Notes: generated from the sequence alone by a model not told the origin. Positions 1 through 10,338 are shown, counted from the first letter of the stretch. The stretch is 38,619 nucleotides of DNA from Collinsella sp. (GCA_019414325.1 DXMG01000019.1:1-38619); one strand, 5' to 3'. A program made the numbers and translations.

Positions 1-314
1 CCGAGATTACCCGCGCTGTCCGTCAGATCGCACTCGACGCTGTCGCCGGTAAGATCGATCCTGGCGCAATTGATGACGACATGGTGGCTTCCCACCTCTA
101 TACCGCCGGCCTTCCCGATCCTGAGCTTGTGATTCGCACTTCTGGTGAGCTGCGCCTTTCGAACTATCTGCTGTGGCAGGTGGCTTATTCCGAATTCTAC
201 GTCACCGATACCTATTGGCCCGACTTTGATCGTTGGGGCCTTGTCGACGCCATTTTGGCCTATCAGGGCCGTGACCGTAGGTTTGGTGGACTGAGCAAGA
301 CCGAGGAGGCTTAA
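1..314 (+). CDS. uppS: Undecaprenyl diphosphate synthase, C-terminal part (cut by window start)
   Basis: The open frame enters at base 3 and ends with TAA at 312-314, so about 103 C-terminal residues are visible. The stretch PDPELVIRTSGELRLSN followed by LLWQVAYSEFYVT and WPDF is the conserved C-terminal signature of cis-prenyltransferases of the UppS family, including the Arg and Ser residues that bind isopentenyl diphosphate. The enzyme condenses isopentenyl diphosphate onto farnesyl diphosphate to make the C55 carrier for cell-wall synthesis. The canonical motif usually reads RTGGE; here it is RTSGE, a mild variation. cdsA starts 2 bases after the stop, so the two are almost certainly co-transcribed. 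The N-terminus, with the catalytic Asp, lies outside the window. Confidence 0.95.
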   Translation, partial: EITRAVRQIALDAVAGKIDPGAIDDDMVASHLYTAGLPDPELVIRTSGELRLSNYLLWQVAYSEFYVTDTYWPDFDRWGLVDAILAYQGRDRRFGGLSKTEEA

Positions 315-316
315 TC

Positions 317-1216
317 GTGTCCGATCGTCCCAAGGCATCTGCTCCCAAGACGCCTGCGCGCAAAGCTGCCACTGCGGGAACGCCTGCAGTGAAGAGCGGC
401 ACCGGTTCGTGGCTGGCGGGCTTTATTACCCGTGCCGCCGCCGGTATCGTCTACGCCGTTGTCTTTATCCTGTGCCTGGTTTTGGGTATCGTGCCCACGG
501 CCATCTTTGTTTCCGTCATGAGCGGTCTGTGCTGCTATGAGTTTTTCCGTATGACAAGGCTCGATGGCAAGATGGCTAACGAGCGCATGGGTATCGCTGC
601 CGCCGTGCTCTTTCCGCTGTCGGCGTTGGGCGATTCGATGCTGCTGAATGCCCTGCTTTTTGCCCTGATGCTCGCTGTGGGCATTTGGTATGTCTGGTCG
701 CCGCGTACCCGTATATCCGATGTTGCCGTGACACTCATGGGTCCCATCTACACCGGTTTTATGCTGTCGGCTATCGTGCTGCTGCGCGATGCCGTGCCCG
801 GTTTTGCCGGCGCCCTGCTTTCGGTGGGTGTTTGCGCGTCTCTCTGGGTCTCCGATTCGTTTGCCTATATCGTGGGTAGCCGTATCGGCAAACACAAGAT
901 GGTTCCCAAGATCTCTCCCAAAAAGAGCTGGGAGGGGTTTGTTGGCGGCATCCTGGGCTCGGTTTTGATTTGGCTCATCCTGTGGGCGACGCATTTCTTC
1001 AAGCTCAGCCTGCCCTATGCGCTGCTGTGCGGCGTGGTCGTGTCCATTCTGGGCGTTATCGGCGACCTTATCGAGTCGCGCATCAAGCGCGGTGTGGGCG
1101 TCAAAGATTCCGGCAACCTTATCCCGGGCCACGGCGGCATGCTCGATCGTAGCGATTCGCTTATCTTCGGCTGCATCACCGCGCAGCTGATGCTGATGAT
1201 CGGAGGCGTGCTGTAA
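317..1216 (+). CDS. cdsA: Phosphatidate cytidylyltransferase (CDP-diacylglycerol synthase)
   Basis: 299 residues from a GTG start preceded by GGAGG-like bases at 305-310. The enzyme makes CDP-diacylglycerol from CTP and phosphatidate in the membrane, the branch point for phospholipids. The first ~30 residues are a Lys/Ala/Pro-rich cytosolic tail, followed by about eight hydrophobic segments. The CdsA family signature is present at residues 254-280 (SRIKR, then KDSG, then PGHGGMLDRSD), which holds the metal- and CTP-binding acidic residues. Length is within the family's usual 260-310. The stop codon TAA overlaps the dxr ATG by one base, indicating translational coupling. cdsA next to uppS and dxr is a common bacterial order. 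Confidence 0.96.
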   Translation: MSDRPKASAPKTPARKAATAGTPAVKSGTGSWLAGFITRAAAGIVYAVVFILCLVLGIVPTAIFVSVMSGLCCYEFFRMTRLDGKMANERMGIAAAVLFPLSALGDSMLLNALLFALMLAVGIWYVWSPRTRISDVAVTLMGPIYTGFMLSAIVLLRDAVPGFAGALLSVGVCASLWVSDSFAYIVGSRIGKHKMVPKISPKKSWEGFVGGILGSVLIWLILWATHFFKLSLPYALLCGVVVSILGVIGDLIESRIKRGVGVKDSGNLIPGHGGMLDRSDSLIFGCITAQLMLMIGGVL

Positions 1217-2403
1217 TGTCATTCCAGACGACGTATGGCCCCGATGGACGCCTCCGTGTTGCCATCCTGGGTTGTACGGGCTCCATCGGCACCCAGGCGC
1301 TCGATGTGTGCCGCCAGCATGCCGATCGCCTGCAGGTGACGGCGCTGTCCGTTAACTCCAGTACCTCCGAGCTTGTTGCCGCTGCCCGCGAGTTCTCGGT
1401 TTCGGCGGTTGCCGTGGCCGATGTCGCTCATGGCGATGACGCCGTGCTGCAGGAGTTGCCCGAGGGAACGAAGCTCGGCGTTGGCGCGCAGGCGGTTTGC
1501 GAGCTCGCGCGTCGCGACGATGTCGACTGCGTACTCGTCGCTATTGTGGGTGCCGCCGGTCTCGAGGCGAGCCATGCGGCCTTGACCTCGAATAAGCGTC
1601 TTGCCCTTGCCAACAAGGAGTCCCTCGTCGTCGGTGGCGACTTGCTTATGCCGTTGGCGCAACCGGGCCAGCTTATTCCAGTCGACTCTGAGCACTCCGC
1701 CATCTACCAGTGCTATCTGGGGGAGAACCCGCGCGAGGCTCATTGTATTTGGCTCACCTGCTCGGGCGGTCCGTTCTTTGGCCGCACGCGCGACGAGCTA
1801 GATCGCGTGACGCGTGCCGATGCCCTCGCACATCCCACGTGGGCCATGGGTGCTAAGATCACCATCGACTCCGCCACCCTCATGAATAAGGGCCTGGAGC
1901 GCATTGAGGCCATGCATCTGTTTAACTGCGACCTCGATTTCATTAACGTGGTCGTGCAGCGTCAGTCCAAGATTCACTCTATGGTCGAGTTTGCCGACGG
2001 CTCCGTGATGGCGCATCTCGGTGCTTCCGACATGCGTATTCCCATCCAGTTCGCGTTCTCGTATCCCGAGCGTTGGGATACCCCGGCGCCTCGTATCGAT
2101 TTCCGCGAGCTGGGGCAGCTCACGTTTGATGCTGCCGACATGGATACCTTCCGCTGTCTGGCACTGGCCGAGCGTGCCGGCAAGACGGGTGGCACCATGC
2201 CGTGCGTGCTCAATGCCGCCAACGAGGTCGCCGTCGATGCCTTCCTGCACGATGGCTGCAGCTTTACCGATATCGATCGCATTGTGGAATCCTGCATGGA
2301 TGCCCACGATATGCAGGCGGTCGATTCGTTTGAGCAGCTTCGCGACATCGATGCGTGGGCGCGTGAAAAGGCTGCGCAGGTACTCGCCGCAACCCGTTCC
2401 TAA
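1216..2403 (+). CDS. dxr: 1-deoxy-D-xylulose 5-phosphate reductoisomerase
   Basis: 395 residues, near the usual ~390-400. It catalyses the committed MEP-pathway step from DXP to 2-C-methyl-D-erythritol 4-phosphate with NADPH. The dinucleotide-binding loop GCTGSIG sits at residues 19-25; LANKESLVVGG and PVDSEHSAI, which carries the metal-binding Asp/Glu, follow in the second domain; the C-terminal helical part contains the conserved GGTMPCVLNAANE stretch. The ATG overlaps the cdsA stop by one base. ispG, another enzyme of the same pathway, lies two genes downstream, so this operon couples isoprenoid precursor supply to undecaprenyl lipid synthesis. Confidence 0.97.
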   Translation: MSFQTTYGPDGRLRVAILGCTGSIGTQALDVCRQHADRLQVTALSVNSSTSELVAAAREFSVSAVAVADVAHGDDAVLQELPEGTKLGVGAQAVCELARRDDVDCVLVAIVGAAGLEASHAALTSNKRLALANKESLVVGGDLLMPLAQPGQLIPVDSEHSAIYQCYLGENPREAHCIWLTCSGGPFFGRTRDELDRVTRADALAHPTWAMGAKITIDSATLMNKGLERIEAMHLFNCDLDFINVVVQRQSKIHSMVEFADGSVMAHLGASDMRIPIQFAFSYPERWDTPAPRIDFRELGQLTFDAADMDTFRCLALAERAGKTGGTMPCVLNAANEVAVDAFLHDGCSFTDIDRIVESCMDAHDMQAVDSFEQLRDIDAWAREKAAQVLAATRS

Positions 2404-2428
2404 CCCATAAGGATTGCTTTTTCGTTTT

Positions 2429-3790
2429 ATGGATACTGTTCTGAGCGTTCTCTCATCGGTCTTTTGGGGCCTGCTGATGCTTTCCGTCCTCGTGTTTTTG
2501 CACGAGGGCGGCCACTTTTTGGCGGCGCGTGCCTGCGGCGTCCGTGTGACCGAGTTCTTTTTGGGCCTGCCGTGCCGCTTTGACATCCATTACACGTCGC
2601 GTCGCATTGGAACCAAGTTTGGCGTGACCCCGCTGCTGCTGGGTGGCTACGCTGCCATCTGCGGTATGGATCCGACCGATGTCTCCTGCGCCGATCGCGT
2701 GCTCGCGGCTATCTACCGTCATGGTCGCGTGACCGTGGCCGACCTTGCTGTCGAGCTCGAGCTTTCCGAGGAGGATGTGCTCGAGGCTTGTGCTCTGTTG
2801 CTGGGCTGGGGCTCCATCGCTCCCTGGTATGAGGAAGGGGAGAAACCCTCGCCGAGCTACTATCCCACCAAGTATCAGACGCTGCCGCGAGACGCGGCGG
2901 GTTACACCACCTTTGACGGCCGCCGGTTCGATCGAGAGCATGCGACTGCCGAGGGCGATGTGTGGGAGCTGCCGTGCGGCGAGGCTGATTTCTTGGCGCA
3001 AGAGCGCTCGCACACTTATCTTGGCCAGGGCTTTCTCAAGCGCGCCTTTATGCTGCTCGCGGGCATTCTCGTCAATATCCTGACGGGTTTTTTGCTGCTT
3101 ATGAGCATCTATTCCATTGCGGGCGTCACCGTGCCGATCGATACCAACGTGATCGGTCAGGTTGACGAGGGGTCTATTGCCGCCAAGGCGGGTATCGAGG
3201 CTGGTGATGCGATCCTTTCGGTTGACGGTGTATCGTGCTCCACATGGATGAACGTTTACGATGCCATCGGCAAGGCCGCCGGTAAGGACGATATCGCCAT
3301 CGAGTACGAGCGTGACGGCAAGCAGCATTCGACCACGGTTGCGCTCAAAGAGGACGAGCGCCTAGGTGTGTATGCCTCTACGCAGGTAGTCCGTTTGGAC
3401 CCCATCACCTCGGCGCGTCTGTCATTCTCCTATGTTGTGCAGACCGCGGAGGGCGTGATGCGCCTGCTCCAGCCGCAGCATACGATGGAGATTCTCGATC
3501 AGTCTTCTTCGATCGTGGGTATTAGCGTTATGTCCTCACAGGCTGCTGCTGCCGGTCCTGCCACATTCCTTTCGTTTGCCGCCCTCATTTCGTTCTCGCT
3601 TGGCTTTATGAACCTGCTGCCCATCCCACCACTCGATGGCGGCAAGCTGGTCATCGAGATCATTCAAAAGATTGTGGGCCGCGAGCTTCCGCTCAAGGTC
3701 CAGACGATTGTGAGCTATGTGGGCATCGCGCTCTTTGTGCTGCTGTTTGTCTATATGCTTCGTTCCGACATCCTTCGATTTATTCTGTAG
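2429..3790 (+). CDS. rseP: Site-2 intramembrane metalloprotease RseP/Rip1 family with an unusual inserted domain
   Basis: 453 residues from ATG at 2429. A TTG at 2414 is in frame but sits directly against the AAGGA at 2409-2413, too close to use. HEGGH at residues 25-29 in the first membrane helix is the zinc site; the second catalytic motif, LPIPPLDGGK, lies near the C-terminus; a PDZ domain covers about residues 235-310. These are the hallmarks of S2P proteases that cut membrane-bound anti-sigma factors. Between LLGGYAAICGMDP (to about residue 82) and the second core helix (from about 202) there is a ~120-residue cytoplasmic insert whose first half (about 88-135) reads like a winged helix. 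Total length is above the ~360-430 common in the family. Substrate unknown; no anti-sigma gene is adjacent. Confidence 0.93.
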   Translation: MDTVLSVLSSVFWGLLMLSVLVFLHEGGHFLAARACGVRVTEFFLGLPCRFDIHYTSRRIGTKFGVTPLLLGGYAAICGMDPTDVSCADRVLAAIYRHGRVTVADLAVELELSEEDVLEACALLLGWGSIAPWYEEGEKPSPSYYPTKYQTLPRDAAGYTTFDGRRFDREHATAEGDVWELPCGEADFLAQERSHTYLGQGFLKRAFMLLAGILVNILTGFLLLMSIYSIAGVTVPIDTNVIGQVDEGSIAAKAGIEAGDAILSVDGVSCSTWMNVYDAIGKAAGKDDIAIEYERDGKQHSTTVALKEDERLGVYASTQVVRLDPITSARLSFSYVVQTAEGVMRLLQPQHTMEILDQSSSIVGISVMSSQAAAAGPATFLSFAALISFSLGFMNLLPIPPLDGGKLVIEIIQKIVGRELPLKVQTIVSYVGIALFVLLFVYMLRSDILRFIL

Positions 3791-3803
3791 GGGAGTGTTT
3801 GGA

Positions 3804-4886
3804 TTGTCTTTATCCCATCCTTTGCCTCGCGATTTGACGCGCCCCGTGCATGTGGGCGGTGTGCAGATCGGTGGCGGTGCGCCGGTGGTGGTCCAATCCA
3901 TGACCTGCACCGATACCGCTGATGCCAAGGCAACACTTGCGCAAGTGTGCGCGTTGGCGCAGGCTGGCTGCGATATCGTGCGTGTGAGCGTGCCCACTGA
4001 GGCCGCGCTTGAGGGTTTCCGCACCATCTGTGCCGAGTCTCCGGTGCCAATCGTTGCCGATATCCACTTTAACCACAAGCTGGCCATTGGCGCTGTAGAG
4101 GCCGGTGCCGCCAAGCTCCGCATCAATCCCGGTAATATCGGCGATTGGGCCAAGGTCGATGCTGTCATCGATGCCGCGGGTGCTGCGGGCTGCGCAATTC
4201 GCATCGGTGTCAACGCTGGTTCGCTTGAGCAGGATATCGCCGAGCGCGACGACCTCACGCAGCCCGAAAAGCTCGTGATGTCGAGCGAGCGCTTCGTCAA
4301 GCACTTTGAGGACCGCGGCTTTACGAACATTGTGCTTTCGGCCAAGGCCCATAGCGTGCAAACGACGCTCGATACCTATCGAGCCCTGTCGCGTGAGATT
4401 CCCCACGTTCCGCTTCACCTGGGCGTGACGGAGGCGGGGACCAAGCTCCAGGGCACCATCAAGAGCTCTGTAGGCTTGGGTATCTTGCTTTCCGAAGGCA
4501 TTGGCGACACCATGCGTGTGTCGCTCACAGCCGATCCGGTTGAGGAGCCGCCGGTTGCCTGGGGTATTCTGCAGTCGTTGGGCCTGCGTCGCCGTGGCCC
4601 CGAGATTGTCTCGTGCCCCACGTGCGCCCGCTGCCAGGTTAACCTTATTCCCATTGCCGAGGAAGTAACCGAGCGGCTTAAGAACTATACCGCGCCGCTT
4701 TCGATTGCCGTTATGGGATGTGCCGTTAATGGCCCCGGCGAGGCTTCTGATGCCGACCTGGGCGTTGCTTGCGGACGTGGTCAGGCCTTGCTCTTTTCGC
4801 ATGGCCAGATCATTGGTAAAGTAGCTGAGGACCAAATTGTCGACGCGCTTATGGCAGAGGTCGACAAGCTTATTGAGGAGAAATAA
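3804..4886 (+). CDS. ispG: 4-hydroxy-3-methylbut-2-en-1-yl diphosphate synthase (flavodoxin/ferredoxin type)
   Basis: 360 residues from a TTG start at 3804, chosen because GGGAG at 3791-3795 is spaced eight bases from it; a GTG at 3795 overlaps that site. The open frame extends further upstream only by overlapping rseP. IspG reductively converts MEcPP to HMBPP using a [4Fe-4S] cluster. The ligands are visible: Cys271 and Cys274 in SCPTCARC, Cys306 in MGCAVNGPGE and Glu313, matching the classic bacterial C/C/C/E set almost residue for residue. An extra Cys277 is present. The barrel N-terminus begins with the typical GGxxPVVVQSMT stretch. proS follows with no gap. Confidence 0.96.
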   Translation: MSLSHPLPRDLTRPVHVGGVQIGGGAPVVVQSMTCTDTADAKATLAQVCALAQAGCDIVRVSVPTEAALEGFRTICAESPVPIVADIHFNHKLAIGAVEAGAAKLRINPGNIGDWAKVDAVIDAAGAAGCAIRIGVNAGSLEQDIAERDDLTQPEKLVMSSERFVKHFEDRGFTNIVLSAKAHSVQTTLDTYRALSREIPHVPLHLGVTEAGTKLQGTIKSSVGLGILLSEGIGDTMRVSLTADPVEEPPVAWGILQSLGLRRRGPEIVSCPTCARCQVNLIPIAEEVTERLKNYTAPLSIAVMGCAVNGPGEASDADLGVACGRGQALLFSHGQIIGKVAEDQIVDALMAEVDKLIEEK

Positions 4887-6608
<1,722 letters not shown>

Positions 6609-6638
6609 TCGACGATTTCGCTTGTAGTTCGATATGTG

Positions 6639-6690
6639 GGACGGCCCCGCATTTCTCCAATCGGGGAGATGCGGGGCCGTCCTATTATCT
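6639..6690 (+). terminator. Rho-independent terminator of the uppS-proS operon
   Basis: An almost uninterrupted 20-bp stem is formed by 6639-6658 and 6663-6682 (outer 14 bp perfect, inner part with two G-U pairs) around an AATC tetraloop, followed by the T-rich TATTATCTTGT. The U-tract is imperfect but the stem is very stable. It closes the plus-strand operon 31 bases after the proS stop. Confidence 0.85.
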
Positions 6691-6709
6691 TGTAGCATCC
6701 TCGATATCT

Positions 6710-6751
6710 AAAAGGAAAACCCCACAGCCCATGTGAGCTGCGGGGTTTTCC
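6710..6751 (-). terminator. Terminator of the adhE-phosphotransferase unit, minus strand
   Basis: Arms 6714-6728 and 6737-6751 pair over 15 positions. The single irregular pair is an A-C mismatch on the plus strand but a G-U pair on the minus strand, and the minus-strand copy runs into TTTT (6713-6710). This supports termination of the minus-strand gene ending at 6787, giving back-to-back terminators between converging operons. Confidence 0.8.
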
Positions 6752-6786
6752 ATTATGCCTCCGATGCGAAATAAATCGCTCAGATA

Positions 6787-7551
6787 TTACTGATAATCGA
6801 CGACGTCGATCCAGTTCTTCAGGAACTCATCGTTCACGTTGCGCTTACGAGCGAGCTCGGAAGCGGCGACGATGCTCGTCCACTGACGCACGACCTGCAT
6901 GGGCATGTCGGCACGGTCGCAGTAGAGCTCCAGGTAGGCCTCGGCCTGGTCCTTGCTGTTGAGGGCAAAGAGCAGGTAGGTGGTGGCAACGTCGGCAGCA
7001 GGGGAGCCCTGGGTGGCGTGTGCCCAGTCGCACACATAGAGCTGGCCGTCGTCGCCGACGATGACGTTGGAGGGGTTGAAGTCGCCGTGGCAGACCTTGA
7101 ACTCCTTGGTCATGCCGTCCAGACGCTCCTGAAGGTTGTAGCGCGTGGTGGCATTGAGCTGATCAAGGCTGTCGATCATGCGGGCGAACTTGTCGCGCTG
7201 ACGGTTGAGCAGCGGGGAGGTGTAGCCGTGGATCTCGATCTGGAGGTCGACGAACATCTCGAGGTACTCACCAAAGCGCTGGGGCTCGGCAGTCATCTTC
7301 TCGGCAAGGGTGGTGCCCGGAACCTTCTCGGTCACGAGCGCCCAGCCGTTGGCGTTCTCGAGCTGGGAAACCTCGAGAGCCTTGGGGCTGCGGATGCCGC
7401 ACTCATTGATGCGGGCAAGATTCAAAGCCTCGTTGAACACGTCGGAGACAGGCTTGGTCTCGTTAAAGACCTTGACGATCTTGTCGCCCAGGTCGTAAAC
7501 GACCTTGTTGCCACGGCGGACGAGCTCGGTCTTGGAATCGGGTAGCAGCAT
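6787..7551 (-). CDS. APH/choline-kinase-like phosphotransferase
   Basis: 254 residues from ATG at 7551-7549, with GAAAGGA upstream on the minus strand. The fold is that of aminoglycoside phosphotransferase/choline kinase enzymes: an N-lobe strand with KVFN (Lys27 as likely ATP ligand), Glu41 in the following helix, the Brenner catalytic loop HGDFNPSN at 155-162 with Asp157, and the metal-binding Asp175 in VCDWAH. Then comes GSPAADVATTYLLF, which resembles the homoserine/choline kinase-like DxA segment. The substrate cannot be read from sequence: small alcohols, amino-sugars or fructosamines are possible, and antibiotic resistance is not implied. It lies 89 bases downstream of adhE in the same direction, separated by a hairpin, so co-transcription at reduced level is plausible. 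It is shorter than typical choline kinases (~300). Confidence 0.85.
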   Translation of the reverse strand: MLLPDSKTELVRRGNKVVYDLGDKIVKVFNETKPVSDVFNEALNLARINECGIRSPKALEVSQLENANGWALVTEKVPGTTLAEKMTAEPQRFGEYLEMFVDLQIEIHGYTSPLLNRQRDKFARMIDSLDQLNATTRYNLQERLDGMTKEFKVCHGDFNPSNVIVGDDGQLYVCDWAHATQGSPAADVATTYLLFALNSKDQAEAYLELYCDRADMPMQVVRQWTSIVAASELARKRNVNDEFLKNWIDVVDYQ

Positions 7552-7584
7552 GGTTGCATCCTTTCAACGATGCGATAGAAGCGA

Positions 7585-7621
7585 CGGCGGGGGTGTGTGA
7601 AACACCCGTGCACCCCCGCCG
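7585..7621 (-). terminator. Stable hairpin between adhE and the phosphotransferase gene
   Basis: Arms 7585-7595 and 7611-7621 form a perfect 11-bp GC-rich stem; an alternative inner stem 7591-7596/7602-7607 is also possible. On the minus strand no U-tract follows (the run of six A/T pairs is on the upstream side), so it is not a textbook terminator. It may attenuate read-through from adhE or protect the adhE mRNA 3' end. Confidence 0.5.
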
Positions 7622-7640
7622 CAAAAAACCGTGCTAAAAA

Positions 7641-10289
7641 CTAGCAGACGGCGTAGTCCTGGGGCTCGCGGCCGTAGTAGGCGTCCAGGTAGAGCTCCTT
7701 GATCTCGCTCATGAGCGGGTAGCGCGGGTTAGCGCCGGTGCACTGGTCGTTGAATGCCTGCTCGGTCATCTCGTCGAGGGTGTCGAGGAAGTACTGCTCG
7801 TCAACACCGTAGTCGGCGATGGTCTTCTTGACACCGATGAAGTCCTTGAGCTCCTCGAGCTTCGTGATGAAGTTCTCGAAGACCTCCTTGTCGTCCTTGC
7901 CCTCGATGCCGCAGTACTTGGCCATCTCGGCGTAGTTGTGCAGCGCGTTAGGGTAAGGATACTGGGAGAAGGTACCCATCTTGACGGGAGCCTCGGCGGC
8001 GTTGTAGCGCATGACGCGGGTCAGGATGACGGCGTTAGCGATGCCGTGGGGCAGGTGATGGAAAGCGCCGAGCTTGTGAGCCATGGAGTGGTTGAGGCCC
8101 AGGAAGGCGTTGGCGAAGGCCATACCGGCCATGCAGGAGGCGTTGTGCATCTCCTCGCGGGCATGCGGGTCCTTGGCACCGTTCGTGAAGCTGGAGGGCA
8201 GGTTCTCGAAGACGAGCTTAGCAGCGCGCTCGGAGAGGCCCTTGGTGTAGTCGGAAGCCATGATGGAGACGTAGGACTCGATGGCGTGGGTCATGACGTC
8301 GATGCCGGAGGCAGCGGTCAGGCCGCGCGGGGCGGTCATGCAGTTGTCGGCGTCGACGATAGCCATGTTGGGGAGCAGCGCGTAGTCGGCGAGCGGCCAC
8401 TTGATGCCGGTCTCCTTGTCGGTGATGATGGCGAACGGCGTGCACTCGGAGCCGGTACCCGAGGAGGTCGGGACGGCGACGAAGTAGGCCTTCTTGCCCA
8501 TCTCGGGGAAGGTGAAGATACGCTTGCGGATGTCCATGAAGTCCATGGCCATGTCCTCAAACTTGCACTCGGGGTGCTCGTACATCATCCACATGATCTT
8601 GCCGGCGTCCATAGCGGAGCCACCGCCGACGGCGATGATGACGTCCGGCTCAAAGAGAGCCATCTGCTTGGCGCCGCGACGTGCGCACTGCAGCGACGGA
8701 TCGGGCTCGACGTCGTAGAAGCAGTCGTGGGCGATGCCCATCTCGTCGAGCTTGGCCTCGATGGCGCGGGTGTTGCCATTCTTGAAGAGGAACTGGTCGG
8801 TAACGATGAAGGCGCGCTTCTTGCCCATGACGTTGCCCAGCTCGTCGAGGGCGACGGGCGTGGAACCCTTCTTGAAGTAGACCTTCTCGGGAGCGCGGAA
8901 CCACAGCATGTTCTCACGGCGCTCGGCCACAGTCTTAACGTTGATCAAGTGCTTCACCCCAACGTTCTCGGAGACGGAGTTGCCGCCCCAGGAGCCGCAG
9001 CCCAGGGTCAGAGACGGCTTCATGCCAAAGTTGTACAGGTCACCGATGCCACCGTGCGAGGACGGGGTGTTGATGACGATGCGGCAGGCCTTCATGACGT
9101 GCTCGAACAGGCTGATCTTCTCGGCCTGGGCGGGGTGCACGTACAGAGAGGCGGTGTGGCCCGGGCCACCGGCGAGCACCAGGTGCTCGGCCTTGTCGAC
9201 GGCCTCCTGGAAGTCCTTGGCGTGGTACATGGCCAGGACCGGGGAGAGCTTCTCGTGGGAGAACTCCTCCTTGGCGGGGTCGGTGGAGGTGACCTCGGCG
9301 ATCAGGATCTTAGTCTTGGCGGGAACCTCGATGCCGGCGAGCTCGGCGATCTTGGCGGCAGCCATGCCGGGGATGCGGTGATCGAGGGCGCCGTTCTTGA
9401 ACATGGCGGCACGCAGGGCCTCCATCTCGGCACCCTGCTTGACGAAGTAGCAGCCGCGCTTCTGGAACTCGGCCTTGACCTGGTCGTAGATGGTGTCGAT
9501 GACGGTCACGGACTGCTCGGAAGCGCAGATCATGCCGTTGTCGAAGGTCTTGGAGTGGATGATGGAGTTGACTGCGAGCAGAACGTCGGCGGTGTCGTCG
9601 ATGACGACCGGGGTGTTACCGGCGCCAACGCCCAGGGCGGGCTTGCCCGAGGAGTAGGCGGCCTTGACCATGCCCGGGCCACCGGTGGCGAGGATGATGT
9701 CGACGTCGCGCATGACCATGTTAGTCAGCTCGATGGAGGGGACATCGACCCAGCCGATGATGCCCTCGGGGGCGCCGGCCTTGACGGCGGCGTCAAGCAC
9801 GAGCTTGGCGGCGGCGATGGTGCACTTGGCGGCAGCCGGGTGCGGGGAGATGATGATGGCGTTGCGGGTCTTCAGGCAGATCAGCGTCTTGAAGATCGCG
9901 GTGGAGGTGGGGTTGGTCGTCGGGATGACGGCGCCCACGATGCCGATGGGCTCGGCGATCTTGGTGATGCCGTAAGCCTCGTCGCGCTCCAGGACACCAC
10001 AGGTCTTGGTGTTCTTGTAAGCGTTGTAGATGTACTCTGCGGCGTAGTGGTTCTTGATGACCTTGTCCTCAAGAACGCCGCGGCCGGTCTCCTCGATGGC
10101 CATCTTCGCCAACGGGATACGAGCCTTGTTGGCGGCCATGGCGGCCTCATAGAAGATCTTGTCGACCTGCTCCTGCGTGTACGTAGCAAAAAGCGCCTGG
10201 GCCTCTCGCATCTGAGCGAGCTTAGCCTCAAGCGCCTCTACGTTGTCCACAATTGCGGGAGTAGTGTTTTCCGGTGACTTTTTCACCAT
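7641..10289 (-). CDS. adhE: Bifunctional acetaldehyde-CoA/alcohol dehydrogenase
   Basis: 882 residues, the usual ~870-890 for AdhE, with AAGGAG upstream of the ATG on the minus strand. The N-terminal half (about 1-440) is a CoA-acylating aldehyde dehydrogenase with catalytic Cys255 in NGMICASEQ. After a linker, the C-terminal half (about 455-882) is an iron-dependent alcohol dehydrogenase with the cofactor loop GGGSAMDAGK at 555-564 and iron ligands Asp664, His668, His734 and His748 (GIDVMTH and NHSMAHKLGAFHHLPHG). It reduces acetyl-CoA to ethanol with two NADH, regenerating NAD in fermentation, and normally assembles into spirosomes. This fits an anaerobic lifestyle. An extended -10 promoter and a large palindrome lie upstream. 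Confidence 0.97.
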   Translation of the reverse strand: MVKKSPENTTPAIVDNVEALEAKLAQMREAQALFATYTQEQVDKIFYEAAMAANKARIPLAKMAIEETGRGVLEDKVIKNHYAAEYIYNAYKNTKTCGVLERDEAYGITKIAEPIGIVGAVIPTTNPTSTAIFKTLICLKTRNAIIISPHPAAAKCTIAAAKLVLDAAVKAGAPEGIIGWVDVPSIELTNMVMRDVDIILATGGPGMVKAAYSSGKPALGVGAGNTPVVIDDTADVLLAVNSIIHSKTFDNGMICASEQSVTVIDTIYDQVKAEFQKRGCYFVKQGAEMEALRAAMFKNGALDHRIPGMAAAKIAELAGIEVPAKTKILIAEVTSTDPAKEEFSHEKLSPVLAMYHAKDFQEAVDKAEHLVLAGGPGHTASLYVHPAQAEKISLFEHVMKACRIVINTPSSHGGIGDLYNFGMKPSLTLGCGSWGGNSVSENVGVKHLINVKTVAERRENMLWFRAPEKVYFKKGSTPVALDELGNVMGKKRAFIVTDQFLFKNGNTRAIEAKLDEMGIAHDCFYDVEPDPSLQCARRGAKQMALFEPDVIIAVGGGSAMDAGKIMWMMYEHPECKFEDMAMDFMDIRKRIFTFPEMGKKAYFVAVPTSSGTGSECTPFAIITDKETGIKWPLADYALLPNMAIVDADNCMTAPRGLTAASGIDVMTHAIESYVSIMASDYTKGLSERAAKLVFENLPSSFTNGAKDPHAREEMHNASCMAGMAFANAFLGLNHSMAHKLGAFHHLPHGIANAVILTRVMRYNAAEAPVKMGTFSQYPYPNALHNYAEMAKYCGIEGKDDKEVFENFITKLEELKDFIGVKKTIADYGVDEQYFLDTLDEMTEQAFNDQCTGANPRYPLMSEIKELYLDAYYGREPQDYAVC

Positions 10290-10329
10290 TTGTGTCTCCT
10301 TGCGATCGGAGATTTACCCTACGCCTTGC

Positions 10330-10338
10330 ATGATAGCA
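10330..10338 (-). promoter_or_regulatory. Candidate extended -10 promoter of adhE
   Basis: On the minus strand the sequence reads TGCTATCAT, an extended -10 (TGn plus TATCAT). It would start transcription near 10323, giving a leader of about 33 nt before adhE. No good -35 is seen at 10353-10358. The closely related TGGTATCATGCC precedes rpsO. Confidence 0.45.

Noticed and set aside
3717..3803. Upstream extension of ispG
   Set aside because: The open frame overlaps rseP and its translation is Cys/Leu-rich noise; the TTG at 3804 has a properly spaced ribosome site.
6787..7551. Aminoglycoside-resistance gene
   Set aside because: The fold is shared by choline, fructosamine and homoserine kinases; nothing in the sequence or context points to antibiotic substrates.
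7938..10277. 779-codon open frame on the plus strand opposite adhE
   Set aside because: Mirror of a codon-biased GC-rich gene; the product is Gly/Val/Asp-rich low complexity with no motif, while AdhE on the other strand is complete.
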